From the NCBI GenBank assembly GCA_964342385.1, contig CAYFGP010000150.1:1-15216 (forward strand): a stretch of 15,216 nucleotides of DNA, in the 5' to 3' direction. Positions 1-6,303 of this stretch are shown piece after piece. This DNA is from Oceanospirillum sp964342385. GTDB taxonomy: Bacteria; Pseudomonadota; Gammaproteobacteria; Pseudomonadales; Halomonadaceae. A program made the translations under genes and the position numbers. Position 1 is the first letter of the stretch, and every line of letters starts with the position of its first letter. The notes under the pieces are model-generated. The model saw only the letters and a program-made list of their open reading frames with translations, did not search any database and was not told the DNA's origin.

Positions 1-11
1 CTGCCTTGGAA

Positions 12-72
12 TCGCCCCTCTAAAAAGTAAAGGTGGGGCGAAACCGCCGCTTACCCTATTATTTAGGTAAGC
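12..72. promoter_or_regulatory. Tandem hairpins at window edge
   Basis: Two perfect 7-bp inverted repeats stand side by side. TCGCCCC (12-18) pairs with GGGGCGA (35-41), and GCTTACC (49-55) pairs with GGTAAGC (66-72). A third, alternative pairing joins the two: GGTGG (32-36) with CCGCC (44-48), backed by GTAA (27-30) with TTAC (51-54). It would exclude both of the others. There is no T-tract typical of a rho-independent terminator. The gene these belong to may lie outside the window, so the function is unknown. Confidence 0.35.
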
Positions 73-128
73 AGATATTTAACCTCTTTTCACCGCTGTT
101 GGTGCATTAAGTTCAGCCCGCTTTACTT

Positions 129-165
129 ATGATTTTCTTGCACGACTTGCTTGCAGAGAAATCAT
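129..165. promoter_or_regulatory. Likely LysR operator dyad upstream of the first regulator
   Basis: The left arm ATGATTTTCTTGCA (129-142) and right arm TGCAGAGAAATCAT (152-165) are imperfect reverse complements, 11 of 14 positions, around a 9-nt centre. The outer 7 bp and inner 4 bp are perfect. The dyad ends about 65 bp before the regulator's start, a usual place for an autoregulatory LysR site. A dyad of the same length and outer/inner pattern occurs upstream of the transporter gene at 1315-1351. That the LysR protein binds here is inferred. Confidence 0.5.
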
Positions 166-229
166 TTCCTCTCATACCTTGCGGTTGCTAGCCTCATCAA
201 GACCTTAACTGTCTGATGGGGTGATAGCT

Positions 230-1153
230 GTGGAGCGATTAAATCTTAATTTGTTGCGGGCTTTGGCGGTGTTGCTGGAGCAGCGTAATGTCACCCGTGC
301 GGCTACTGAGTTGCGGTTAACCCAGTCTGCGATCAGCCGTCAGCTCTCTCAGTTACGGGAATACTTTGGTGATCCTTTGTTGGTGCGTGAGGGTAATGAT
401 TATCTGCTAACAACGCGTGCTCAGCAGTTAAAACCTCGCTTACAGGAGCTATTGCAGCAGATCGATAATCTGCGTCAGGAAGCGGCGTTTGATCCGGCGT
501 TATGTAATCGACGTTTTGCTTTTGCCTGTACTGATTATGTCGCCAATTATATCTTTCCCGATGTGTTGTCCTGTCTGCACAGTCAGCCTAATCAGATCGA
601 TATGAGCTATAAGATCTGGCAATCCCAGTGGTTGGAAAACCTGGGTTCCCGTCCGATTGATTTTGCTGCCACTATGATCAGCAAGGTGCCGGATAATCTC
701 TATGGTATCTATCTGGGTAATGATGAGCCGGTGTTGCTGATGCATCGTGAACATCCTCTCACCGAGCAGCAAGTGCTAGATATAGATCAACTGCTGGCTT
801 ATCCCTTTGTCAGCCTGACCATTGGTGGTGATAAAGACAGTTTCTTTGATACGGAGTTAAATCGACTGCATAAACAGCGTCGTATCGCCTTTGAGGTACC
901 GTTTTATACCGCTGCTTTTAATGTGGTTTCCAATACTGAAATGCTGCTGATCGTGCCACGGCATATTGCCCATAAAGCCTGCGAGTTGTACGAATTAACC
1001 TACTGTGCTCTGCCCATGGAGCGGGTACCAGAGCATAACTATTATCTGATTTGGCACAGTATCCATCAGCATGACAGTGCTCATCGTTGGTTACGGGAGA
1101 TGATTGCAGATCAGATGTATCGTTCTATTTTCTCACCCAAGGGCATGGACTGA
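230..1153 (+). CDS. LysR-family transcriptional regulator
   Basis: A 307-residue DNA-binding regulator of normal LysR length. The N-terminal winged helix-turn-helix spans roughly residues 4-62 and shows the family pattern RAATELRLTQSAISRQLSQL followed by FGDPLLVR. The rest is the periplasmic-binding-protein-like effector domain (about 90-300). I prefer the GTG start at 230, because the GATGGGG stretch (about 214-220) then sits at a ribosome-binding distance. An in-frame GTG at 221 is too close to it. The C-terminal WHSIHQHDSAHRWLRE resembles the end of the second LysR protein in this window (WHARMHHDPLHKWFRD), so the two belong to one subfamily. A 37-bp dyad precedes it and a matching one precedes the transporter downstream, so its probable targets are itself and the transporter-decarboxylase pair. 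The effector is not known; an amino acid or amine would fit. Confidence 0.9.
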   Translation: MERLNLNLLRALAVLLEQRNVTRAATELRLTQSAISRQLSQLREYFGDPLLVREGNDYLLTTRAQQLKPRLQELLQQIDNLRQEAAFDPALCNRRFAFACTDYVANYIFPDVLSCLHSQPNQIDMSYKIWQSQWLENLGSRPIDFAATMISKVPDNLYGIYLGNDEPVLLMHREHPLTEQQVLDIDQLLAYPFVSLTIGGDKDSFFDTELNRLHKQRRIAFEVPFYTAAFNVVSNTEMLLIVPRHIAHKACELYELTYCALPMERVPEHNYYLIWHSIHQHDSAHRWLREMIADQMYRSIFSPKGMD

Positions 1154-1490
1154 TTGGTCATTGCCTTGCTCTTTGTTACCTCAAATCCGTTTCCCTTACT
1201 TAAGCCCTTTCTCTGCCTTTTGTCCTTTCTCTTTGGGTTTCTATTATTCTTTCGCGTTCCGATTTCGTTTTAAAAACAACACCTTTCCTGCTTTGCATAC
1301 CTCCATCTGGCGTTATGAGTTTTGTGCAAATTCATGGCGCGCACTACTCATTTCTCAGCATCTTCTCGGAATTTTAACCTTAGTACTCCCTTGGATTGAG
1401 TGAAGCAGTGAAACCATTTTCTAGGGCTGGGCTTCCAGGCAAAGAGTTTTGGTTTCGCTATATAAAACAATAAAACTTCGGAGGTGCTAA
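1154..1490. other. Intergenic region upstream of the NSS transporter
   Basis: A 337-bp gap with no convincing gene. Its first part (about 1180-1260) is strongly pyrimidine-rich on the + strand. It holds the 37-bp dyad at 1315-1351 and ends with a strong ribosome-binding site, GGAGGT (1480-1485), 5 nt before the ATG. A TATATAAA stretch lies at 1459-1466, but no -35 box matches at a normal spacing, so I do not assign a promoter. A reading frame crossing 1104-1403 overlaps the end of the LysR gene and has no family resemblance. Confidence 0.6.
1315..1351. promoter_or_regulatory. Second copy of the 37-bp LysR-type dyad
   Basis: ATGAGT (1315-1320) pairs with ACTCAT (1346-1351), and GTGC (1324-1327) pairs with GCAC (1341-1344). 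The left arm ATGAGTTTTGTGCA matches the left arm of the dyad at 129-142 in 11 of 14 positions. The two dyads have the same total length. Over both arms 19 of 28 positions agree, while none of the 9 central positions do. That pattern is what a shared protein-binding site would give. It lies 139 bp before the transporter start. Confidence 0.5.
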
Positions 1491-2897
1491 ATGAGTACCG
1501 AAACTTTAACGCGTTCTGATGTGGATGCTGCCGCTGTGGATTCAGCCGCTGCGGGTAATAACCGTATCTGGCAAGGACGTTTAACTTTTATTATGGCGGC
1601 AGCAGGTTCTGCCGTGGGATTGGGTAATTTATGGAAGTTTCCCTATATCGCCGGTGAAAACGGTGGTGGGGCTTTTGTATTGGTTTATCTGGCCTGCATT
1701 CTCTGTTTTGGCATTCCACTGCTGATGGCTGAGATCGGGATTGGCCGTGTTACCCGCAGTAATGCGTTGGGGGCTTTTCATAAACTGACCGAGCAATCCG
1801 GTGCCAATCCCCGCTGGAATCTGGTCGGTGGTTTGGCCATTCTGACCAGTTATCTGATTCTGTCGTTTTATATCGTGGTGGCCGGTTGGTGCCTGTATTA
1901 CTTCTGGATTACCGCCAGTGGCAGCTTTAGTGGCTCTGAACAGGTGGTCGATAAGGCGCTAACAGGCGGTACTTTTGGTGGCTTGTTGGCAAGCCCGATG
2001 ACGCTGATTATCGCCAGTGTCACCTTCCTGCTGATCACCTTTGGTATTGTCAGTTCGGGCGTTAAGCGTGGTATCGAGAAGTCTGTTAACTGGATGATGC
2101 CTTCACTGATGTTGATTCTGGCACTACTGATCGGCTACTCCATCCGTAACGGTAACTTTGCCGCCGCAGTGGATTTTCTGTTTGATGCGGACTTTAGCAA
2201 GCTGACGTTGGATGGCGTCTTAATTGCTGTTGGCCACTCTTTCTTTACTCTGAGTTTGGCGTCTGGCGCGATTATTACCTATGGCGCTTATATGCCGGCT
2301 TCCAGCTCGATTCCTAAAACGGCGTTTGCGGTAGCGACCATTGATACGTTGGTGGCGTTAACGGCGGGTCTGGCGATCTTCCCGCTGGTATTTGAGTACG
2401 GTTTAGAGCCGGGTGCCGGTCCAGGGCTGATGTTTATCTCGCTGCCGCTGATCTTCGGCAATATGCCTTACGGCGAGCTATTTGGCACTGTGTTCTTCTT
2501 TATGTTGTTCATTGCCGCGCTGACCTCGGCGATCTCCCTAATGGAGCCTACCGTCGCGTGGTTGGAGCAGCGCTTTAATATGCCGCGTGTTAAAGCCGCC
2601 AGCCTGACAACCGCTTCCTTATGGCTGGTCAGTTTAGGCACGGTATTTTCTCTGAATATCTGGGATAGCCCTATCTTCTTTGGCAAGACCTTCTTTGACG
2701 CGCTGGATTATGTCACTGCCAATGTCTTTATGACCCTGGGTGGACTGGCGACGGCGCTGTTCTGTGGTTTCTGCCTAAAACCTCAGCAGCTGGAACAGAT
2801 GTTTGGTGAGGGCAGTGCGGTGATTACACCGTTCCGTTTTGCCATGCGTTATGTGGTACCGGTATTTGTGCTGGTTCTGGCCGTGGCATCACTGTGA
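1491..2897 (+). CDS. NSS-family sodium-dependent amino-acid symporter
   Basis: A 468-residue inner-membrane transporter of the sodium:neurotransmitter symporter family (LeuT/MhsT fold), importing a small amino acid or amine with Na+. The family signature in the first membrane helix is complete: AAAGSAVGLGNLWKFPY at about residues 36-52, then ENGGGAF, the region that forms the Na+ and substrate sites in LeuT. Further hydrophobic segments run to the C terminus (about 11-12 helices), with no long cytoplasmic tail. A hydrophilic, alanine-rich N terminus of about 28 residues precedes helix 1. The start is well supported by GGAGGT at 1480-1485. The decarboxylase gene follows 81 bp downstream on the same strand, so the transporter probably supplies its substrate. 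The exact substrate cannot be read from the sequence. Confidence 0.95.
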   Translation: MSTETLTRSDVDAAAVDSAAAGNNRIWQGRLTFIMAAAGSAVGLGNLWKFPYIAGENGGGAFVLVYLACILCFGIPLLMAEIGIGRVTRSNALGAFHKLTEQSGANPRWNLVGGLAILTSYLILSFYIVVAGWCLYYFWITASGSFSGSEQVVDKALTGGTFGGLLASPMTLIIASVTFLLITFGIVSSGVKRGIEKSVNWMMPSLMLILALLIGYSIRNGNFAAAVDFLFDADFSKLTLDGVLIAVGHSFFTLSLASGAIITYGAYMPASSSIPKTAFAVATIDTLVALTAGLAIFPLVFEYGLEPGAGPGLMFISLPLIFGNMPYGELFGTVFFFMLFIAALTSAISLMEPTVAWLEQRFNMPRVKAASLTTASLWLVSLGTVFSLNIWDSPIFFGKTFFDALDYVTANVFMTLGGLATALFCGFCLKPQQLEQMFGEGSAVITPFRFAMRYVVPVFVLVLAVASL

Positions 2898-2949
2898 TCT
2901 GTTCTATTCAGGCTTTTTATCCATTCACGATTTTTATGTATGTAACCGC

Positions 2950-2964
2950 AAACCGTATCGGTTT
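2950..2964 (+). promoter_or_regulatory. Small hairpin just before the decarboxylase ribosome-binding site
   Basis: AAACCG (2950-2955) pairs with CGGTTT (2959-2964) across a 3-nt loop. AGGAG (2967-2971) follows two bases later, 7 nt before the ATG. A hairpin this close to the Shine-Dalgarno could tune translation of the second gene of the operon or stabilise the mRNA. This is inferred from position only. Confidence 0.3.
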
Positions 2965-2978
2965 TCAGGAGTAGATTT

Positions 2979-4328
2979 ATGACCATTGAAACCCAAAGCA
3001 TTGGGATTCTGGAAACAGCTGTAAACAAACTGGCTGAAGGCTATGCCCATCTGCCGGAGCATCAGGTGGAATATGATCAGCAAAAAGCCGAGCAGATTAT
3101 GCTGCAAGTGGCTGAAAAGATGTGGGACAACTATCCCTATCCGCACCCGCAATATGCCGGGCAGATGTTAAAGCCACCGCACCCGATTGCCCGTATGGCC
3201 TATATGATGGCCACTTGGATCAACCCTAATAATCACGCCTTGGACGGTGGTAAAGCCAGCTCGGCAATGGAGAAAGAAGCGGTTGCCGATATCGCAAGGA
3301 TGTTTGATTGGAGTGAGTTTCTGGGCCATCTGACAGGCGGTGGTACCTTGGCTAATCTGGAAGCGCTATGGGTCGCCAATCAGATTCATCCCGGCAAAAC
3401 TATTGTCGCCTCTGCGCAAGCCCACTATACCCATAACCGTATTTGTGGCGTGTTGCAGATCCCTTTCCAGTCCGTTGCGGTGGATGATAGAGCACGTATG
3501 GATCTGGAGGCATTGGAAGCGATGCTCAAACAGGGGGATGTAGGTACGGTGGTCGTGACTTTAGGTACCACAGGTGTGGGTTCTGTTGATCCGCTACCGG
3601 ATATCCTGCGTCTGCAGCAGCAATACGATTTCCGTATTCATATCGATTCCGCTTATGGTGGTTACTATAAGCTGGTGGATACCCTGCCGACCGAGGTGTG
3701 TGCCGCTTATGAGTGTATCGATCAGGTAGATTCCATTGTGATCGATCCTCATAAACACGGCTTACAGCCTTATGGTTGTGGTTGTGTGCTGTTTAAAGAT
3801 CCTGAGGTGGGTCGTTTCTATAAGCACGATTCCCCATATACCTATTTCAGTTCTGATGAGCTGCATCTGGGGGAGATCAGTCTGGAATGCTCCCGTGCAG
3901 GTGCCGCTGCGGTAGCCCTGTGGGCCACGATGCAGATGTTCCCGCTGACGGAAGATGGTGAGTTTGCTCAGGGGCTGCGTGATTGTCGTCAGGCGTCGGT
4001 GAATCTGTATCATCGACTGATTGCCGATGGTCGTTTTGTGACACCTCTGCAACCGGATCTGGATATTGTTATTTGGGCTCCTAAAGCGGCGACTACCAGT
4101 GAGATCTCTCGTTTATCGCAGCAGATGTTTGAAAAAGCTGAGGCGAAAGAGCTGCATCTGGCAACCTTTAGCTTCCCGTCTGCGCTGATCAAAAAGGCTT
4201 ACCCAGAGGTGGAAATCGATACGGAATACACCATCTGTATGCGCTCATCTTTGATGAAGCCTGAGCATCTGGCCTGGTTGGATAATATTTGGGAGATTCT
4301 GGATAGCGTACAGAATAGCCTGAGTTAA
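2979..4328 (+). CDS. PLP-dependent group II amino-acid decarboxylase
   Basis: A 449-residue cytoplasmic enzyme of the pyridoxal-phosphate group II decarboxylase family (glutamate, tyrosine/DOPA, diaminobutyrate and related decarboxylases), releasing CO2 from an amino acid to give the amine. Visible features in order: the N-terminal HPQYAGQMLKPP region (about 56-67), the glycine-rich LTGGGTLANLEAL (118-130), His149 in the AQAHY motif that stacks on PLP in this family, Asp223 in HIDSAYGG that holds the PLP nitrogen, and the Schiff-base Lys259 in IDPHKHG. All key residues are present, so it should be active. It lies 81 bp after the NSS transporter and has a good AGGAG site. Similar genes are often named simply aspartate aminotransferase family or tyrosine decarboxylase, so the substrate remains open. 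Confidence 0.93.
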   Translation: MTIETQSIGILETAVNKLAEGYAHLPEHQVEYDQQKAEQIMLQVAEKMWDNYPYPHPQYAGQMLKPPHPIARMAYMMATWINPNNHALDGGKASSAMEKEAVADIARMFDWSEFLGHLTGGGTLANLEALWVANQIHPGKTIVASAQAHYTHNRICGVLQIPFQSVAVDDRARMDLEALEAMLKQGDVGTVVVTLGTTGVGSVDPLPDILRLQQQYDFRIHIDSAYGGYYKLVDTLPTEVCAAYECIDQVDSIVIDPHKHGLQPYGCGCVLFKDPEVGRFYKHDSPYTYFSSDELHLGEISLECSRAGAAAVALWATMQMFPLTEDGEFAQGLRDCRQASVNLYHRLIADGRFVTPLQPDLDIVIWAPKAATTSEISRLSQQMFEKAEAKELHLATFSFPSALIKKAYPEVEIDTEYTICMRSSLMKPEHLAWLDNIWEILDSVQNSLS

Positions 4329-4329
4329 T

Positions 4330-4386
4330 AGGGGTTTAACGAACCTCTAAACAGGTAACCCTGATGGCATTGGCTATCGGGGTTAT
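4330..4386 (+). terminator. Double hairpin after the decarboxylase gene
   Basis: Two hairpins follow the stop codon. AGGGGTT (4330-4336) pairs with AACCTCT (4342-4348). GTAACCCTGAT (4355-4365) pairs with ATCGGGGTTAT (4376-4386), with two G-T pairs. The second is followed by TGTGCTTTTG, a poor T-tract. They lie between two convergent genes, the expected place for a terminator, though the weak T-run lowers confidence. Confidence 0.45.
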
Positions 4387-4405
4387 TGTGCTTTTGAGTC
4401 AAGCT

Positions 4406-4437
4406 ATTAAGGCACAGGATTAAGGCACGGGATTAAG
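4406..4437. repeat. Short tandem repeat at the end of the ArsR gene
   Basis: A 13-bp unit occurs twice in a row, ATTAAGGCACAGG (4406-4418) and ATTAAGGCACGGG (4419-4431). A 6-bp partial third copy, ATTAAG (4432-4437), contains the stop codon of the ArsR gene read on the other strand. It looks like a slippage duplication that copied the sequence around the stop codon outward. Confidence 0.6.
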
Positions 4438-5158
4438 ACAAACCATATCTTTTGATGAACTGCTTTAACCCTTGTTCGCTAAACTGAATCGCTCGTGAAT
4501 CCATATCCTGTTTGGCCCACTGTTTCTCAATCAAATCCGATAAGATCCATTGCCCCAGACTACCGGCCAGATGGCTGCGGCGTTCACTCCAATCCAGGCA
4601 GGCTTTACACACAGGACGTTTTTTAGTTTGAAGTTTGTTTAGATCGACACCGAGATCCTGAAAGAAGTGCTGTCCCTGTTCAGTGAGCTGGGGTTGATTA
4701 GCCAGATCTTCCATCAAGCCTTTTTGGATCAGGGCGTTATACAGTTTTACACCCAATTCCCCAGCCAGATGGTCATAGCAGATACGCGAGCGTCTCAATC
4801 TTGGGTCCGCAGGTCCTGTTGATTGCTTAAGTGCAGAGCCTGAGGTTGATAGGTTAGCCGTTGAAGAACTTACGGCGGATGAATGAGCCGCAGACAGGGT
4901 CAATAACTGCTCAAGCAGTTCTGCAACCTGATGGTCTTTTAGCTGGAAGTACTTATGACGTCCCTGCTTTCTAACTACCAACAGCTCCCCTTCAACCAGC
5001 TTCGTTAGATGACTGCTGGCAGTTTGGGCGGTGATATCTGCTTCCAGGGCTAATTCGGTCGCGGTCAGGGCTTTACCGCACATCAAAGCAGTAAGCATCT
5101 TTGAGCGGGCTTGATCACCAATCAGGCTGGCAATAAGGGCAATATTGGGTTCCATCAT
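4433..5158 (-). CDS. ArsR-family regulator with cysteine-bearing C-terminal domain
   Basis: A 241-residue repressor-type regulator, about twice the length of a minimal ArsR protein. The winged helix-turn-helix covers about residues 5-88, with the recognition-helix region ITAQTASSHLTKLVEGELL and the wing VVRKQGRHKYFQL. A serine-rich linker (about 91-113) leads to a second domain with RICYDHLAGELGV (126-138) and VCKACLDWSERRSHLAG (183-199). I recall these motifs from long ArsR-type regulators. Cys127 and the Cys184-x-x-Cys187 pair could bind a metal or sense thiol-reactive compounds. That is inference. The start is one of two adjacent ATG codons with only a weak ribosome-binding site. It is divergent from the NIPSNAP operon across 157 bp that contain several palindromes, so it most likely represses that operon. 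Confidence 0.88.
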   Translation of the reverse strand: MMEPNIALIASLIGDQARSKMLTALMCGKALTATELALEADITAQTASSHLTKLVEGELLVVRKQGRHKYFQLKDHQVAELLEQLLTLSAAHSSAVSSSTANLSTSGSALKQSTGPADPRLRRSRICYDHLAGELGVKLYNALIQKGLMEDLANQPQLTEQGQHFFQDLGVDLNKLQTKKRPVCKACLDWSERRSHLAGSLGQWILSDLIEKQWAKQDMDSRAIQFSEQGLKQFIKRYGLS

Positions 5159-5190
5159 GCTGCCATTCTATCGTTTTAATCCTGAGATTA

Positions 5191-5208
5191 CTTCGTTGCT
5201 CATCGAAG
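5191..5208. promoter_or_regulatory. Inverted repeat in the ArsR/NIPSNAP divergent region
   Basis: CTTCG (5191-5195) and CGAAG (5204-5208) form a perfect 5-bp dyad across 8 nt, 33 bp before the ArsR start on the other strand. It is the palindrome nearest to the ArsR gene and could be an autoregulatory half of the operator set. Short dyads of this size can occur by chance. Confidence 0.3.
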
Positions 5209-5251
5209 CATGGGTTCTACACCGTTATTAAACTCCTGATTGTGTTGAGAG

Positions 5252-5278
5252 AAGGCTGTGCTAGTAGGAGACAGCCTT
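5252..5278. promoter_or_regulatory. Perfect 8-bp dyad upstream of the NIPSNAP operon
   Basis: AAGGCTGT (5252-5259) is the exact reverse complement of ACAGCCTT (5271-5278), with an 11-nt centre. It lies 37 bp before the NIPSNAP start, inside the likely promoter or 5' leader. It could be an ArsR operator in DNA or a hairpin in RNA. Confidence 0.45.
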
Positions 5279-5281
5279 AAA

Positions 5282-5296
5282 TAAGGTACGACCTTA
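5282..5296. promoter_or_regulatory. Perfect 6-bp palindrome next to the NIPSNAP ribosome-binding site
   Basis: TAAGGT (5282-5287) and ACCTTA (5291-5296) are exact reverse complements around a 3-nt centre. The palindrome starts 3 bp after the dyad at 5252-5278 and ends 2 bp before AGGAG (5299-5303). AGGAG lies a rather long 12 nt before the ATG. The close stacking suggests an operator close to the transcription start. Confidence 0.4.
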
Positions 5297-5315
5297 ATAG
5301 GAGAAGATAGCGGTT

Positions 5316-5702
5316 ATGACCATTACATGTTTTATCGAATACCAGATCGATCCCAATAAATTAGATCAGTTTGCACAATATGCTGATAACTGGGGGAGAA
5401 TTATTCCCGAATGCGGTGGAGAACTTGTTGGATATTTTCTTCCTCATGAAGGCAGTAATAATCGAGCCTTTGGCCTGATCAGTTTTAGCAGTCTGGCTGA
5501 GTACGAGCAATATCGAACCCGGTTAAAGTCTGACCCTCAAGGGCGGGAGAATTTTCTCTTCGCGCAGCAAGAGGCGTTTATTTTGGAAGAGAAACGTTCA
5601 TTCCTAAAAGCTGTGCCTTCCACTTATCAGCGTATGGCTAAGCCGACCCTTAACGAAGGAAAAGAAGACAGCAAAGTGTGTGAAAGAACATCGCAGGATT
5701 AA
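5316..5702 (+). CDS. NIPSNAP-family protein
   Basis: A 128-residue small cytoplasmic protein of the NIPSNAP family, a dimeric ferredoxin-like alpha+beta barrel fold. The family pattern is clear: ITCFIEYQIDPNKLDQFAQY near the N terminus, GGELVGYFLPHEGSNNRAFGLISF in the middle, then a LAEYEQYR helix and FILEEKRSFLKAV near residue 100. A polar tail of about 22 residues (KPTLNEGKEDSKVCERTSQD) is longer than needed for the fold. The role of bacterial NIPSNAP proteins is poorly known. It is the first gene after the ArsR divergent promoter and is followed 14 bp later by another small protein of the same general fold, so the two probably form one operon under ArsR control. Confidence 0.85.
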   Translation: MTITCFIEYQIDPNKLDQFAQYADNWGRIIPECGGELVGYFLPHEGSNNRAFGLISFSSLAEYEQYRTRLKSDPQGRENFLFAQQEAFILEEKRSFLKAVPSTYQRMAKPTLNEGKEDSKVCERTSQD

Positions 5703-5716
5703 GTGGGGGATAAGGC

Positions 5717-6055
5717 ATGATCGCAGTGATTTTTGAAGTAACACCTAAGGCTGAAGGCAAAGCGCAGTATTTTGATATCGCACTGGGCCTAAAAGAACAC
5801 CTGCAGCAAATTGATGGGTTTATCTCTGTGGAGCGTTTCCAAAGCTTGGTCGAACCGGAAAAGTTTCTGTCGCTTTCTTTCTGGCGGGATGAAGATGCTA
5901 TTAAAACCTGGCGCAGTCATATGGAGCATCAATCGGCTCAGCATAAGGGGCGTTCGGAACTGTTTGCTGATTATCGTCTGAGAGTCGCGAGTGTGGTGCG
6001 TGACTACGGTCTTAACGAACGGGAGCAGGCACCGGAAGAGTTTAAATCCCGTTAG
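5717..6055 (+). CDS. Antibiotic-biosynthesis-monooxygenase (ABM) family protein
   Basis: A 112-residue single-domain protein of the ABM family, again a dimeric ferredoxin-like barrel. Members include cofactor-free monooxygenases and heme-degrading proteins, while many have unknown roles. The sequence shows VIFEVTPKAEGKAQYFDIA, then the QIDGFISVERFQSL strand, the FLSLSFWRDEDAIKTWR segment and the MEHQSAQHKGRSELFADYRLRV end that are typical of the family. GGGGGA (5705-5710) is the ribosome-binding site. It lies 14 bp after the NIPSNAP gene. The two products could act together on one small reactive compound, or form mixed dimers. Both ideas are inference from shared fold and operon position. Confidence 0.85.
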   Translation: MIAVIFEVTPKAEGKAQYFDIALGLKEHLQQIDGFISVERFQSLVEPEKFLSLSFWRDEDAIKTWRSHMEHQSAQHKGRSELFADYRLRVASVVRDYGLNEREQAPEEFKSR

Positions 6056-6094
6056 GTGAAATAACTTCTATTGAGTCAGGGTGGTTTCGTCGCA

Positions 6095-6132
6095 TTGCAT
6101 TGGTACAGCTGAGTTGCATTGGTACTGCTTAG
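6095..6132 (+). repeat. 19-bp element in two tandem copies
   Basis: TTGCATTGGTACAGCTGAG (6095-6113) is followed directly by a second copy at 6114-6132 that matches in 17 of 19 positions, differing at TGC and TTAG near its end. The repeat lies between the ABM gene and the DJ-1 gene, about 45 bp before the likely -35 box. Two direct repeats upstream of a promoter are typical of an activator site. The AraC-type regulator encoded downstream would be a natural candidate. Confidence 0.6.
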
Positions 6133-6146
6133 TTATAGCGATGCCG

Positions 6147-6178
6147 CTTAGCAAACTTGGTAGCACTAAGTCTTTTTT
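6147..6178 (+). terminator. Possible weak terminator after the ABM gene
   Basis: CTTAG (6147-6151) and CTAAG (6166-6170) form a 5-bp stem with a 14-nt loop, followed by TCTTTTTT (6171-6178). The T-run is good but the stem is short, so it may stop only part of the transcription from the NIPSNAP operon. Confidence 0.25.
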
Positions 6179-6221
6179 GAAATTTGGCAGAAAATGCTGG
6201 TATCTTGTCATAGCTGCCAAA
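6177..6221 (+). promoter_or_regulatory. Candidate sigma-70 promoter with flanking dyad, upstream of the DJ-1 gene
   Basis: TTGAAA (6177-6182) and TATCTT (6201-6206) are an 18-bp-spaced -35/-10 pair. A perfect 8-bp dyad is interlaced with it: TTTGGCAG (6183-6190) lies in the spacer and CTGCCAAA (6214-6221) lies at the expected transcription start. The layout suggests a regulated promoter. Confidence 0.4.
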
Positions 6222-6303
6222 CGAGATGGCTCTTAGCATGGTGATCACTGGTTCACACAGAGATGTGTGTGAGCTGAATAACATCATGACTAGGAGTCTT
6301 ATC

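Noticed and set aside
500..772. Open frame on the - strand inside the first LysR gene
   Set aside because: It lies wholly inside a clear LysR gene, has no family resemblance and no ribosome-binding site.
1104..1403. 99-codon frame on the + strand after the first LysR gene
   Set aside because: It overlaps the LysR 3' end, its composition reflects the pyrimidine-rich DNA, and it runs across the 37-bp dyad; no recognisable domain.
2468..4192. Several - strand frames inside the transporter and decarboxylase genes
   Set aside because: They are antisense to well-supported genes and show no domain or start signal.
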